DNA of 64,000 bases, taken from NCBI RefSeq assembly GCF_001559075.2, contig NZ_CP014015.2:806001-870000 (forward strand), in the 5' to 3' direction. Under the pieces are notes generated by a model. The model searched no databases. It worked only from the letters and a program-made list of their open reading frames with translations, and had not been told where the DNA came from. Below, piece by piece: positions 1-8,010 of this stretch. The translations under genes were made by a program, and so were the position numbers. The stretch's first letter is position 1; the number at the start of each line of letters is the position of its first letter. The DNA comes from Citrobacter amalonaticus (GTDB lineage Bacteria; Pseudomonadota; Gammaproteobacteria; Enterobacterales; Enterobacteriaceae).

Positions 1-236
1 AAGTCTGCCCGCATACCGGTTGGATCATGGATTTTGCTGAGTTAAAAGCCGCATTTAAGCCGACTTATGACAGGCTTGATCATTACTACCTGAACGATAT
101 TCCCGGTCTCGAAAACCCGACCAGCGAAGTACTGGCAAAATGGATTTGGGATCAGGTCAAACCGGCAGTCCCTCTGCTGAGCGCGGTGATGGTGAAAGAG
201 ACCTGTACTGCGGGCTGTGTCTACCGCGGCGAGTGA
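1..236 (+). CDS. queD: 6-carboxytetrahydropterin synthase QueD, 3' part
   Basis: This is the C-terminal 77 residues of QueD, open at the left window edge (reading frame starts at base 3 with VCPHTGWIMDF). QueD converts dihydroneopterin triphosphate to 6-carboxytetrahydropterin, an early step of queuosine synthesis in the cytoplasm. The visible part matches the E. coli protein closely, including LDHYYLNDIPGLENPTSE, the conserved Glu in VKETCTAGC and the terminal YRGE. queE and queF, later enzymes of the same pathway, lie further along the window but are not co-transcribed with it. The downstream gap to ygcN is only 81 bp and shows no clear terminator. Confidence 0.96.
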   Translation, partial: VCPHTGWIMDFAELKAAFKPTYDRLDHYYLNDIPGLENPTSEVLAKWIWDQVKPAVPLLSAVMVKETCTAGCVYRGE

Positions 237-271
237 TTCCAGCGGATGTGCTGAGGGTCAATATTCTTTAA

Positions 272-314
272 CTAACATTCTGTTAGGGTTATGTGCTCTG
301 GATATCTGGAGCAC
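272..314 (+). promoter_or_regulatory. two hairpins ahead of ygcN
   Basis: CTAACA (272-277) and TGTTAG (281-286) form a 6-bp hairpin with a 3-base loop. Just downstream GTGCTC (293-298) pairs with GAGCAC (309-314). The second arm contains the GGAG ribosome binding site of ygcN, whose start is at 318, so folding could mask translation initiation. No U-tract follows either hairpin. The regulatory role is inference only. Confidence 0.35.
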
Positions 315-317
315 GAT

Positions 318-1589
318 ATGTCTGACGATTTTGATATTATTATCATCGGTGCAGGGATAGCAGGCACCGCGTGTGCTTTACGCTGCGCACGCGCCGGACT
401 GTCGGTTCTGCTTCTTGAGCGCGGCGAATTACCTGGCAGTAAAAACCTTTCCGGTGGACGCCTGTACTGTCATGCGCTCACCGAACTCCTCCCCGATGCC
501 CACCAATCCGCGCCACTTGAACGCCGTATTACCCAGGAAAATCTCACACTTTTAACCCGTCATGGCGCAACAACCTACTCCAGTCTGCGTCCGGAGGGGG
601 ACTCGTGGAGTGTGCTACGTGCCCGTTTCGATCCGTGGTTCGTCGCCCAGGCGGAAGCGGAAGGCGTGCAATTTATCAGTGGTATAACGGTTGACGCGCT
701 ACATATAGAAGATGGCAGAGTCTGCGGTGTGGTTGCCGATGATGAAACGCTTCGCGGTCGATACGTGGTTCTCGCGGAAGGGGCAAATAGCGTTCTGGCC
801 GAACGCTATGGCTTTCAGTCACGTCCTTCGACAGCCGCAATGGCGCTGGGAATTAAAGAGACGCTGGCGCTGGATCGACAGATACTTGAAGATCGCTTCC
901 GGTTATCTTCAGAGGAAGGCGCCGCGATGCTGTTCAGTGGAGACGTTTGCGGCGCGTTGCCCGGCGGCGCGTTTTTGTACACCAATAAAGAAACGCTCTC
1001 GTTTGGCGTCGTTTGTCCGCTCTCCACGGTCGCTCAAAGCGACATCCCGGCAGTCGACCTGCTGGAGCGGCTCAAAATGCATCCGGCGCTACACCCTTTA
1101 CTCAAAGGAAGTGAAACACTGGAATATGGCGCACATCTGGTGCCGGAAGGCGGATTACACAGCCTGCCGGTGCAGTACGCGGGAGAAGGCTGGCTGTTAG
1201 TAGGGGATGCGCTACGCAGTTGCGTCAATACCGGTTTTTCCGTACGAGGGATGGATATGGCGCTCATCGGCGCTCAGGCAGCCGCGCACACGCTCATCAA
1301 CGCCTGCCTGAAATGCACGCCGCAAAATCTGTTTCCAGCCTATCATCGCGATATCCAGCACAGTCTGTTGTGGGACGTTATGCACCGCTATCGTGATATG
1401 CCCACGCTGTTGCAGCGCCAGGGATGGTATCACCAGTGGCCCGAATTAATGGACGATATTTCTCGCGAGATATGGCACCAGGGCGAGCGCCCGGTCGCCC
1501 CTCTGCGCCAGATTATCTGGCGTCAGTTTCGCCGTCACGGCCTGCGTCATCTGGCTGGCGATATTATCAGGAGTTTACGATGTCTGTAG
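318..1589 (+). CDS. ygcN: FAD-dependent oxidoreductase YgcN (FixC / ETF-quinone oxidoreductase family)
   Basis: A 423-residue flavoprotein with an N-terminal Rossmann FAD motif (IIIIGAGIAGTACALRCARA) and a central GDALRS segment typical of the FixC/geranylgeranyl-reductase fold. In FixABCX systems the FixC protein takes electrons from the ETF pair. The ETF-like YgcQ and YgcR and the ferredoxin-like YgcO are encoded next door, so an electron-transfer role is well supported by context; the acceptor and the electron donor are not known. I chose ATG 318, not the upstream ATG at 291, because a GGAG box sits 6 bases before it and E. coli YgcN begins MSDDFDI. It overlaps ygcO by 10 bases, so the two are translationally coupled. 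Confidence 0.9.
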   Translation: MSDDFDIIIIGAGIAGTACALRCARAGLSVLLLERGELPGSKNLSGGRLYCHALTELLPDAHQSAPLERRITQENLTLLTRHGATTYSSLRPEGDSWSVLRARFDPWFVAQAEAEGVQFISGITVDALHIEDGRVCGVVADDETLRGRYVVLAEGANSVLAERYGFQSRPSTAAMALGIKETLALDRQILEDRFRLSSEEGAAMLFSGDVCGALPGGAFLYTNKETLSFGVVCPLSTVAQSDIPAVDLLERLKMHPALHPLLKGSETLEYGAHLVPEGGLHSLPVQYAGEGWLLVGDALRSCVNTGFSVRGMDMALIGAQAAAHTLINACLKCTPQNLFPAYHRDIQHSLLWDVMHRYRDMPTLLQRQGWYHQWPELMDDISREIWHQGERPVAPLRQIIWRQFRRHGLRHLAGDIIRSLRCL

Positions 1590-1840
1590 CCCACAATGTC
1601 TGGCAGCCTCCCGACATTTCCCCTATCGTTCCGGCCAGCAGTGTCGATCGCAACGTCGCAGAACGGCTGATCACATCTTGCCCGGCTGGACTTTTTTCCC
1701 TTACGCCAGAAGGAGAACTGCGGGTCGATTTTCGTGGCTGTCTGGAATGTGGAACCTGTCGACACCTCTGTGATGAAAAAACGCTACAACAGTGGCGCTA
1801 CCCACCGTCGGGTTTTGGCATCATTTACCGCTTTGGTTAA
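1580..1840 (+). CDS. ygcO: ferredoxin-like protein YgcO (FixX-like)
   Basis: An 86-residue protein with one cysteine cluster, C54-x2-C57-x2-C60-x3-C64 (CLECGTCRHLC), suited to a 4Fe-4S centre, plus C34. FixX-type ferredoxins pair with FixC-type flavoproteins, and this gene starts inside the last codons of ygcN. The start ATG 1580 follows a TCAGGAG ribosome binding site. It probably shuttles electrons within the YgcN/YgcQR complex in the cytoplasm. Partner assignments are inference from gene order and family. Confidence 0.88.
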   Translation: MSVAHNVWQPPDISPIVPASSVDRNVAERLITSCPAGLFSLTPEGELRVDFRGCLECGTCRHLCDEKTLQQWRYPPSGFGIIYRFG

Positions 1841-1856
1841 ATAATAAGGATAATCT

Positions 1857-2432
1857 ATGCCTCTGTTACACCTGCTCCGCCAGAATCCGGTGATTGCCGC
1901 CGTAAAAGACAACGCCAGTCTGCAACTCGCCATCGATTCTGAATGTCAGTTCATCTCTGTTCTGTACGGTAACATCTGTACTATCAGTAACATCGTGAAG
2001 AAAATTAAGAACGCCGGGAAATACGCATTTATCCACGTAGACCTGCTGGAAGGGGCATCAAATAAAGAGGTGGTCATTCAGTTTCTGAAACTGGTTACCG
2101 AAGCGGACGGCATCATCAGTACTAAAGCGGCGATGCTGAAAGCCGCACGGGCAGAGGGTTTTTTCTGCATCCATCGTCTGTTTATCGTTGACTCCATCTC
2201 CTTTCACAGCATTGATAAACAGGTGGCACAATCAAACCCGGACTGTATTGAAATTCTGCCGGGGTGCATGCCCAAAGTGCTGGGATGGGTGACGGAAAAA
2301 ATACGCCAGCCGCTGATTGCCGGCGGCCTGGTATGTGATGAAGAAGATGCCCGCAATGCGATGAAAGCAGGAGTTGCGGCGCTTTCAACCACTAACATCG
2401 ATGTCTGGACGTTAGCCAAAAAGCTGAATTAG
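1857..2432 (+). CDS. ygcP: GlpP-family antiterminator-like regulator YgcP
   Basis: A 191-residue protein of the glycerol-3-phosphate-responsive antiterminator family; Bacillus subtilis GlpP prevents termination in the glpD leader. The TIM-barrel-like sequence shows the family segments FIHVDLLEG, GIISTKAAMLKAA, IEILPGC and the phosphate-binding-type AGGLVCDEEDA. It is the third gene of ygcNOP, 16 bases after ygcO and preceded by an AAGGATA box. Its 3' end overlaps that of the convergent ygcQ by 4 bases. Two matching antiterminator/terminator leaders lie upstream of ygcW and yqcE in the same locus and are the natural target candidates. The ligand and RNA-binding activity are not shown by sequence alone. 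Confidence 0.88.
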   Translation: MPLLHLLRQNPVIAAVKDNASLQLAIDSECQFISVLYGNICTISNIVKKIKNAGKYAFIHVDLLEGASNKEVVIQFLKLVTEADGIISTKAAMLKAARAEGFFCIHRLFIVDSISFHSIDKQVAQSNPDCIEILPGCMPKVLGWVTEKIRQPLIAGGLVCDEEDARNAMKAGVAALSTTNIDVWTLAKKLN

Positions 2433-3283
2433 GTTTTGGCGAAGGCTGCCAGCGCCTCCAGCACCGGTAGCCAGTCATCGACAACGCCGACATCAGCCTG
2501 GAAGAAAACAGGGGAGTTGGGATCACTATTTATCGCCACGACAAACTGGCTGTGGCGAACGCCAGCCATCAACGCCGCCGCACCAGAGGCCCCCGCGATA
2601 ATACAGACATCCGGGGAGAGTAAATGACCGGAGATCCCAATCACACGTTCAGCGTCAAACCCGCCATTCATCACCCGCGCACGGCTGTACCCTACTTCGG
2701 CTTTCATCGACTGTGCCAGCGTGGAAATGGTCTCCACGCCAACATCACGGTTCCCCTGGCCAACAACCAGCACGTATTTAGCCAGTAACAGAGGATGAGT
2801 GCTGACCTTTTCTATGGTTTCCACCGTTTCCAGCCAGTCCGGGCGCGCCATAAGCTCAAGCCGGCGCTCAAACATGGTGGGCAGGGGATGATGCGAAACA
2901 CGCTCCTCAGCCTGTCGCGCCAGTGACAGACACAAAGGTCTCGCCGTAATTTTAAGCGTGGCGTTCAACGCATTGCCCCAGTGGGATTTACTGACCAGAC
3001 CTTGTTGCGCGTCCAGTGTTCTTGCCTGACAAATACTGCCGCCACCCAGTCGCCAGGCCAGTCGTGTTGCCAGCTCATCGCCAAGTGGACTGGCCGCAAA
3101 GATCAGGATATCGGCAGGTGTCAGTAACCACTGGGCCTCCAGTGTATCCAGAATCTGCTCCGCAACATCCGGCACAGGATCCATAATCCAGCGCTCTAGT
3201 TGTGCCGAACCTGGCCCATTTTCAATGATCCAGTCAGTCAGTGCGCCGCATTCGTCAGACGCCGACACCATCGCTATCTTCAT
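2429..3283 (-). CDS. ygcQ: electron transfer flavoprotein alpha-like YgcQ
   Basis: A 284-residue ETF alpha/FixB family protein. The C-terminal part carries the FAD-binding run GYSRARVMNGG ... VIGISGHLLSPDVCIIAGASGAAALMAG ... VVAINSDPNSP, which is the hallmark of the family. It would form a dimer with YgcR and carry electrons from a dehydrogenase (YgcU or YgcW products are candidates) to YgcN/YgcO. I used ATG 3283 (MKIAMVS) and not the upstream codon at 3316, because 3283 gives the ATGA overlap with the stop of ygcR. It is the last gene of ygcWUSRQ and runs convergently into ygcP with no terminator between them. Confidence 0.9.
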   Translation of the reverse strand: MKIAMVSASDECGALTDWIIENGPGSAQLERWIMDPVPDVAEQILDTLEAQWLLTPADILIFAASPLGDELATRLAWRLGGGSICQARTLDAQQGLVSKSHWGNALNATLKITARPLCLSLARQAEERVSHHPLPTMFERRLELMARPDWLETVETIEKVSTHPLLLAKYVLVVGQGNRDVGVETISTLAQSMKAEVGYSRARVMNGGFDAERVIGISGHLLSPDVCIIAGASGAAALMAGVRHSQFVVAINSDPNSPVFFQADVGVVDDWLPVLEALAAFAKT

Positions 3284-4062
3284 GGCTTCATCCTTTGGCG
3301 CAAGTAGTCTTGCCACAAAATCCCTGCTTTTTCCTGTACCGTTGTACCGTCAATAAGGATGGCGCGGCGACGCTGTTCCGGGCGCGTCAACGACTGACAC
3401 TCCCTGACAGGTACTTCATTACAGAAGGCTGTCTGACGAACTATTTCAGCTTTTGCTGCCGCCAGACGCTGACGCATACCCGGTACGGGGAGCGCAACCT
3501 CACCACATTGTCTGACCGCAATCACTGCCGGAAGCCGTACCCGACATCGACGAACGCGAGTCGCGGTTCTCTGCTCAAGGACGATAAAAGGCGGTTCAAA
3601 CGTAAAACGCTCAACCATGGTAAAGCAAGGCCACGCCAGCATTTCAGCCACCAGAAACGGTGTCTGCCCGTTCTGCCCTTCACTGCTCTGGCAGCCTGTC
3701 ACGATCACATCAGCATTGTGGTTACGCTGCCAGTCTGCAATCTGCCTGGCGATAAATTCCGGCGCAAAACGCAAGTCGCCCTTTGTCTCTAACAACACGG
3801 ACCGATCAAACCCCAGCGCGACAAAATAGCGCAGCCAGTGTAGCGAACGTTCATCGCCAATACTGAGTGCTGTCAACTTCATCTCACACCCTTTATAGCG
3901 TTGGGCTAACAACAACGCGGCAGCCGCCTGCTCATCTGCCCCCGGAGAACAACGCAGCAAAGACGTATCCGGCCCGCAGGTCTCTTTTGTCGCTGCCTGC
4001 CAGTCCTTTTCCGCCAGCATGCTGGGATCCGGTTCTGACTTAAACGCTAACAGAATGTTCAT
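3280..4062 (-). CDS. ygcR: electron transfer flavoprotein beta-like YgcR
   Basis: A 260-residue ETF beta/FixA family protein with the AMP/FAD-domain stretch DVIVTGCQSSEGQNGQTPFLVAEMLAWPCFT and the signature VRLPAVIAVRQCGEV...RLPA-type tail. It is expected to dimerise with YgcQ. Its start ATG 4062 lies 23 bases inside the end of ygcS, and its stop overlaps the ygcQ start, so S, R and Q are tightly coupled. The physiological electron donor is unknown. Confidence 0.9.
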   Translation of the reverse strand: MNILLAFKSEPDPSMLAEKDWQAATKETCGPDTSLLRCSPGADEQAAAALLLAQRYKGCEMKLTALSIGDERSLHWLRYFVALGFDRSVLLETKGDLRFAPEFIARQIADWQRNHNADVIVTGCQSSEGQNGQTPFLVAEMLAWPCFTMVERFTFEPPFIVLEQRTATRVRRCRVRLPAVIAVRQCGEVALPVPGMRQRLAAAKAEIVRQTAFCNEVPVRECQSLTRPEQRRRAILIDGTTVQEKAGILWQDYLRQRMKP

Positions 4063-5389
4063 TCACACCTCCCTGTTTTTTGTCCCCACTCCCCGCTGCC
4101 ACCAACGGTAATGCTTTCGTTTCAGGCGCCCATAGCCAGGTCACGACAAACCCTGTCAGTAATACGCCAGCCAGCAGCAGCAACGTGACTTGCATCCCCC
4201 ATTGTGCCAGCGTCCAGGGTAATAGCCCGGTACTGATTGCCGCACCAAGGCGGCTCATAGCCGTCGCGAATCCCACACCCAGAGAGCGAATATCCGTCGG
4301 GAAACTCTCTGCCGGCAGGATCCCCACCAGATTACTGACGGCCGATATGGCTGTACTAAACAGGACAAACAGCAACAGCGTCAGCGGGCTAGCAGACGGT
4401 AAAAAAGCCATCACAATAAGCGTTATGGCAAGCAGGAGAAAACTCCCGAGAAGGAACCGTCGGTGCGCCAGTAAATGCGTCAATATAAGCCCCAGCAATG
4501 CGCCGAAAATTAACAGCATATTCAGCAATAAACTGGCTGTCAGTGCATCTTCAAGGCCGAGGGTCTCAGCAATGGTCGGCAGCCAGGTATAGATAACAAA
4601 CCACGGGATCACCAGACAGACAAAAAACACGCTGTTAAAAACGGTTCGCCGCCAGTAGCGGGCAGAAAAAAGTGTCTTAATATGCTTGCTGGATGCGACA
4701 GCCACCTCATCACCGAGCAGCACATGTGGGCCAAAATAGCGATGTACCACTGCATGAGCTTCAGTAAATCGCCCCTGGCGTAGCAGCCAACGCGGTGATT
4801 CCGGCGTTCCCCAACGTAACAGCGTAATCAAGAGCGCAGGCAGTGCCGCCGAGGCGAGCAGCCAACGCCAGGCTTCCGGACTTTCAGAAATAAAATGATG
4901 TCCCATCACACTTGCCAGCACGTAGCCAACAGTCCATACCACGCTGAATGCGCCCAGCAAAACACCCCGATGGCGACGCGGAGAAAACTCTGCCAGCAGG
5001 GTATGCCCCACGGAATAATCGCCTCCGAGTCCAATGCCGATCAGGATGCGTAAGACGATGAGCTGCTCCGGCGTCGTCGCAAAAAACTGTAAAAAAGAGG
5101 CAATGGTGATGAGGACAAAACTAAAGGTAAATATCTTTTGCCGCCCGATGTAATCAGACACCCAACCCAACACCAGGCTGCCAAGAAAAAGCCCAAGTAA
5201 TGCCGAGCCACCGATCATCCCGGCCATAAGTGGCGTTAACTGCATGGCAGGAGTCAACTGGATAATGGCGTAACCTACTACGCCAAGAACATATCCGTCA
5301 GTCAGATGGGCGCCAAACGTGAGTGCAGCAATACGACAGTGAAAACCATTAAGCGGTAAATCATCCATACGCACCGGTGAAGTGTTCAT
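4040..5389 (-). CDS. ygcS: MFS transporter YgcS
   Basis: A 449-residue inner-membrane protein with twelve hydrophobic segments. It has the MFS loop motifs GWVSDYIGRQKIF and RILIGIGLGGDYSVG, the sugar/aromatic-acid porter motif PRWLLRQGR in the central loop, and PAESFPTDIRSLGVG in the C-terminal half. Context suggests import of the substrate of the YgcW/YgcU dehydrogenases, but the substrate is unknown. The C-terminus has drifted (ALPLVAAGSGDKKQGGVNEHSVSV region) and is four residues longer than I recall for E. coli YgcS. It is separated from ygcU by a 60-base gap containing a hairpin. Confidence 0.92.
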   Translation of the reverse strand: MNTSPVRMDDLPLNGFHCRIAALTFGAHLTDGYVLGVVGYAIIQLTPAMQLTPLMAGMIGGSALLGLFLGSLVLGWVSDYIGRQKIFTFSFVLITIASFLQFFATTPEQLIVLRILIGIGLGGDYSVGHTLLAEFSPRRHRGVLLGAFSVVWTVGYVLASVMGHHFISESPEAWRWLLASAALPALLITLLRWGTPESPRWLLRQGRFTEAHAVVHRYFGPHVLLGDEVAVASSKHIKTLFSARYWRRTVFNSVFFVCLVIPWFVIYTWLPTIAETLGLEDALTASLLLNMLLIFGALLGLILTHLLAHRRFLLGSFLLLAITLIVMAFLPSASPLTLLLFVLFSTAISAVSNLVGILPAESFPTDIRSLGVGFATAMSRLGAAISTGLLPWTLAQWGMQVTLLLLAGVLLTGFVVTWLWAPETKALPLVAAGSGDKKQGGVNEHSVSV

Positions 5390-5416
5390 ATCTACCCCTT
5401 CATTGTCCGGTAAAGT

Positions 5417-5442
5417 AACGGCCTCCCGAATGAGAAGCCGTT
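5417..5442 (-). other. intercistronic hairpin between ygcU and ygcS
   Basis: AACGGCCTCCC (from 5417) can pair with GAGAAGCCGTT (to 5442). On the minus strand no U-tract follows, so this is more likely a processing or mRNA-stability hairpin than a terminator, and it may set the ygcS level relative to ygcU. Confidence 0.4.
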
Positions 5443-5449
5443 TGATTTT

Positions 5450-6904
5450 TTATTTCTCAATCGGGTAGATCGTTCCCGCGTTCATAATGCCATTTGGATC
5501 AAACTGGCGTTTGAGACCTTCCAGCAGCGTCCATGCGCTTCCATGCTCCAGCTTGCTCCAGTGAACACGGTGCTTGCCAATACCGTGGTGATGCACCATT
5601 GACCCACCGAGACGGATCGTCTCCTCGCAGATGATCTTGTTAAGGGGATTATGGTACTTATCAATCTCCTCTTCTGGCTTGCAGTCCACTACGTTGTAGT
5701 CATAAACAAAGTACATATTGGTACCGTTGATATAACTGTGGGAAGAGTGACCACCCAGCATGGTGATGTCATCCGCATGCGGGAACTCATCGCGGATACG
5801 ATTAATCACATTTTCGTAGATTTGATGGATGCAGCTCCAACTGCCGGAAACCTCAGTCGTAAAGCCCATATTGCCCGTTTTTAAGATCTGTACACGTTCA
5901 GCCGCCACTTTTTCCGGGCCCCAGTTGAGATGATTAAACCAGTGCTCAATCAGCTTACTGTCCACGCGAGTACACTGCGGATAACGCGCCACAATCTCCG
6001 CTATACCTTCACCCGTTGCCTTTGCCATCCGAGGATTCCCCTCAGCCATAAAGATCAGCACGCATTTGCCGTCGGCAAAATGGGTAAAATGTTGAGTGCC
6101 ATCCTCTGCATCGTACAGACGCGCAATAGAGGGACGATAACCTTCGACCATCACTTCACGCAGGATGTTAAAACCGGTTTTCATGTCATCCAGAATGTAA
6201 CCGTAGTAAAGGTTGTTCTCTGGCGTGAACTTAAATATTTTCACCGTAACTTCAGTGATATAGCACAACGCCCCTTCATTACCGATGATAATGTGGCGGA
6301 TATCCGGCCCAGCCGCCCGTCGCGGCACGTTCTTAATACGGGTTACCGTGCCATCCGCAAGTACTGCTTCCAGACCGACCACCATATCCTCAATGGCACC
6401 ATACAACGTAGAAAACTGCCCGATACTCCGGGTCGCAACCAGTCCCCCCATCTGCGCCAGCGGTTTAGACTGTGGGGAATGTCCGGTGGTGTAGCCCTTT
6501 TCACGCAATGCGTTTTCCAGAATCTCAAGCGGAACGCCGCACTGTGCCGTCGCCTGCATGTTCTCAATGTCGATACTCAAGATTTGGTTCATGCCAGCGC
6601 CGTCCAGCACCACGGAATTTTTAACAACGGTTTCCAGCCCTCCTTCCGTTGCCGAGGCACCAGTGCGCGGTACTCCGTTGATTTTATGTTGATTCATAAA
6701 CGCCAGAACGCGGGAAACGTGTACCGTTGACGCCAGTTTCACCACGGCAGCAGGAATGGGTAGCGTGTAAACGCCGTGAATATCTGCATATTTACGAAAA
6801 CGGTCAATACTGTTTTTCTTTAACACGGTTTCATCGGTGATTACGCGTTCGGACCCGACAATTTCTTTTAACTGGTCAACAATCGCTTCTCGAGATAAAG
6901 ACAT
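5450..6904 (-). CDS. ygcU: FAD-linked oxidase YgcU
   Basis: A 484-residue enzyme of the PCMH-type FAD-binding oxidase family (GlcD / alkyl-dihydroxyacetone-phosphate synthase relatives). The N-terminal FAD domain shows VPRTGASATEGG, SPQSKPLAQMGGLVATRSIGQFSTLYGAIEDMVVG and RHIIIGNEGALCYIT; the C-terminal cap has the His cluster MVHHHGIGKHR. Such enzymes oxidise a hydroxy acid or polyol-type substrate and pass electrons to an acceptor, and the ETF-like YgcQR are in the same operon. I prefer ATG 6904 (MSLSREAI) over ATG 6910 because the AGGAAGG box is 8 bases from 6904 but abuts 6910. Substrate unknown. Confidence 0.92.
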   Translation of the reverse strand: MSLSREAIVDQLKEIVGSERVITDETVLKKNSIDRFRKYADIHGVYTLPIPAAVVKLASTVHVSRVLAFMNQHKINGVPRTGASATEGGLETVVKNSVVLDGAGMNQILSIDIENMQATAQCGVPLEILENALREKGYTTGHSPQSKPLAQMGGLVATRSIGQFSTLYGAIEDMVVGLEAVLADGTVTRIKNVPRRAAGPDIRHIIIGNEGALCYITEVTVKIFKFTPENNLYYGYILDDMKTGFNILREVMVEGYRPSIARLYDAEDGTQHFTHFADGKCVLIFMAEGNPRMAKATGEGIAEIVARYPQCTRVDSKLIEHWFNHLNWGPEKVAAERVQILKTGNMGFTTEVSGSWSCIHQIYENVINRIRDEFPHADDITMLGGHSSHSYINGTNMYFVYDYNVVDCKPEEEIDKYHNPLNKIICEETIRLGGSMVHHHGIGKHRVHWSKLEHGSAWTLLEGLKRQFDPNGIMNAGTIYPIEK

Positions 6905-6966
6905 AGTCATACCTTCCTGATAATTAACTTGGAATAATTAATAAAAACAGAAACCACCTGACAAAA

Positions 6967-7752
6967 TTAGCGAACTAAATAACCGCCATCGACAACCAGT
7001 AAATGACCGTTTACGTAATTTGAAGCCTGACTGGCAAGAAAAATCGCTGCCCCCATTAGGTCCTGAGTATCACCCCAACGATTGGCGGGGATATGATCCA
7101 GTACACGCTGATTTGTTTCAGGATTACTACGTGTGGCTAGCGTAATATCTGTTGCATAATATCCCGGCGCAATACCGTTAACCTGAATATTATATTGCCC
7201 CAGTTCATCGCAATACGCTTTAGTGAACCCTGCAAGAGCATGCTTGGTTGCCGCATAAGCCGGGGACCACTGACCACCAAGCCAGGAGAACAAAGAACAA
7301 ATGTTAATAATTTTACCGCTATTTTGTGGAATCATAATTTTCGCGGCTTCGTAACTCAGCTCAAACGCCGCCGTCAGGTTAACATCAATCATTGGATCCC
7401 AGTCGGCCCGACCGAAGTCCAGAACCTTATTCAACTTACATATTCCCGCGTTATTCACCAGAATATCAACGGTACCAAAACGTTCACAGCAGGCGGCGAT
7501 AATCTTCTGTGGCGCACCTTTTTCGGTAATATCGACCTGCATAAACGCCACTTCAACACCTTGTTTTTCAATTATTTCCTTCGTTTCACCATTATCCTTT
7601 ACAAAGCTTGGTATAAACAGGTTCGCCCCGGCTTTTGCCAGTGCCATCGCAAAAGCCTGACCCAAACCGCTGTTCCCCCCCGTCACGATTGCCGTTTTCC
7701 CTTTCAGGGAGAAAAAATCCATTGAGAATGCGTTGAGAGATTCGATCGACAT
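6967..7752 (-). CDS. ygcW: short-chain dehydrogenase/reductase YgcW
   Basis: A 261-residue classical SDR. It shows the NAD(P) motif TGGNSGLGQA near residue 25, the NNAG motif (VNNAGICKL), the catalytic Ser in ICSLFSWLGG and the YAATK Tyr-x3-Lys pair, and the PGYYATD segment. It belongs to the 2-deoxy-gluconate dehydrogenase-like group, so oxidation of a sugar or sugar acid is likely. The start ATG 7752 is 10 bases after a GGAG box; the 40 codons upstream in frame belong to the leader, which contains a terminator. It is the first gene of ygcWUSRQ. The ygcU gene follows 62 bases later. Confidence 0.93.
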   Translation of the reverse strand: MSIESLNAFSMDFFSLKGKTAIVTGGNSGLGQAFAMALAKAGANLFIPSFVKDNGETKEIIEKQGVEVAFMQVDITEKGAPQKIIAACCERFGTVDILVNNAGICKLNKVLDFGRADWDPMIDVNLTAAFELSYEAAKIMIPQNSGKIINICSLFSWLGGQWSPAYAATKHALAGFTKAYCDELGQYNIQVNGIAPGYYATDITLATRSNPETNQRVLDHIPANRWGDTQDLMGAAIFLASQASNYVNGHLLVVDGGYLVR

Positions 7753-7776
7753 AGTTAGCTCCAAATTTCTTAAGGC

Positions 7777-7823
7777 AAAAAAAAAGAAAGGTAACTTCCC
7801 CCGTGAGAGGGAAGTTACCTTTC
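7777..7823 (-). terminator. intrinsic terminator in the ygcW leader
   Basis: On the minus strand GAAAGGTAACTTCCC (7823-7809) and GGGAAGTTACCTTTC (7800-7786) are perfect 15-bp complements with an 8-base loop, followed at once by nine U (7785-7777). The U-tract ends 24 bases before the ygcW start. This is a textbook intrinsic terminator placed inside the leader, so transcription would stop before ygcW unless it is prevented from folding. Confidence 0.9.
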
Positions 7824-7841
7824 TCATTATCTCTGGTAACT
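7813..7841 (-). promoter_or_regulatory. candidate antiterminator hairpin, ygcW leader
   Basis: On the minus strand AGTTACC (7841-7835) pairs with GGTAACT (7819-7813), seven perfect base pairs, around the 15-base loop AGAGATAATGAGAAA. The 3' arm and part of the loop are the same bases as the 5' arm of the terminator, so the two structures exclude each other. The matching element ahead of yqcE has a similar loop and compensatory stem changes. The arrangement resembles the antiterminator targets of RNA-binding antiterminators. Confidence 0.7.
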
Positions 7842-7876
7842 GGGATGAATTTTTAGCACAGTGACAAAACATCTAA

Positions 7877-7892
7877 CGTGATCGTTCTCACA
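7877..7892 (-). promoter_or_regulatory. CRP-like site for ygcW
   Basis: CGTGATCGTTCTCACA matches TGTGA-N6-TCACA at nine of ten positions. Its centre (7884.5) is about 41.5 bases from a likely start at 7843 given a minus-strand -10-like CTAAAAAT around 7856-7849. That is the spacing of a class II CRP promoter. Confidence 0.6.
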
Positions 7893-7933
7893 GAAGCCTC
7901 TTTCAATTTATCATTATCGTTAAAAACAAGAAC

Positions 7934-7949
7934 CGTGATTATTCTCACA
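7934..7949 (+). promoter_or_regulatory. CRP-like site for yqcE
   Basis: CGTGATTATTCTCACA again matches TGTGA-N6-TCACA at nine of ten positions, with its centre at 7941.5. A -10-like TATTTC at 7971-7976 would place the start near 7983, about 41.5 bases from the CRP centre. The geometry mirrors the ygcW side. Confidence 0.6.
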
Positions 7950-7984
7950 CTACACATCGCTCTTCCATGTTATTTCTAAATGCA

Positions 7985-8010
7985 ATTACTAGAGACCTGA
8001 GAAAAGTAAT
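7985..8010 (+). promoter_or_regulatory. candidate antiterminator hairpin, yqcE leader
   Basis: ATTACT (7985-7990) pairs with AGTAAT (8005-8010) around the 14-base loop AGAGACCTGAGAAA. The loop shares AGAGA...TGAGAAA with the ygcW element. Relative to ygcW, one G-C pair has become A-U and one C-G pair has become U-A, which keeps the stem. The 3' arm overlaps the 5' arm of the yqcE leader terminator. Confidence 0.7.
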
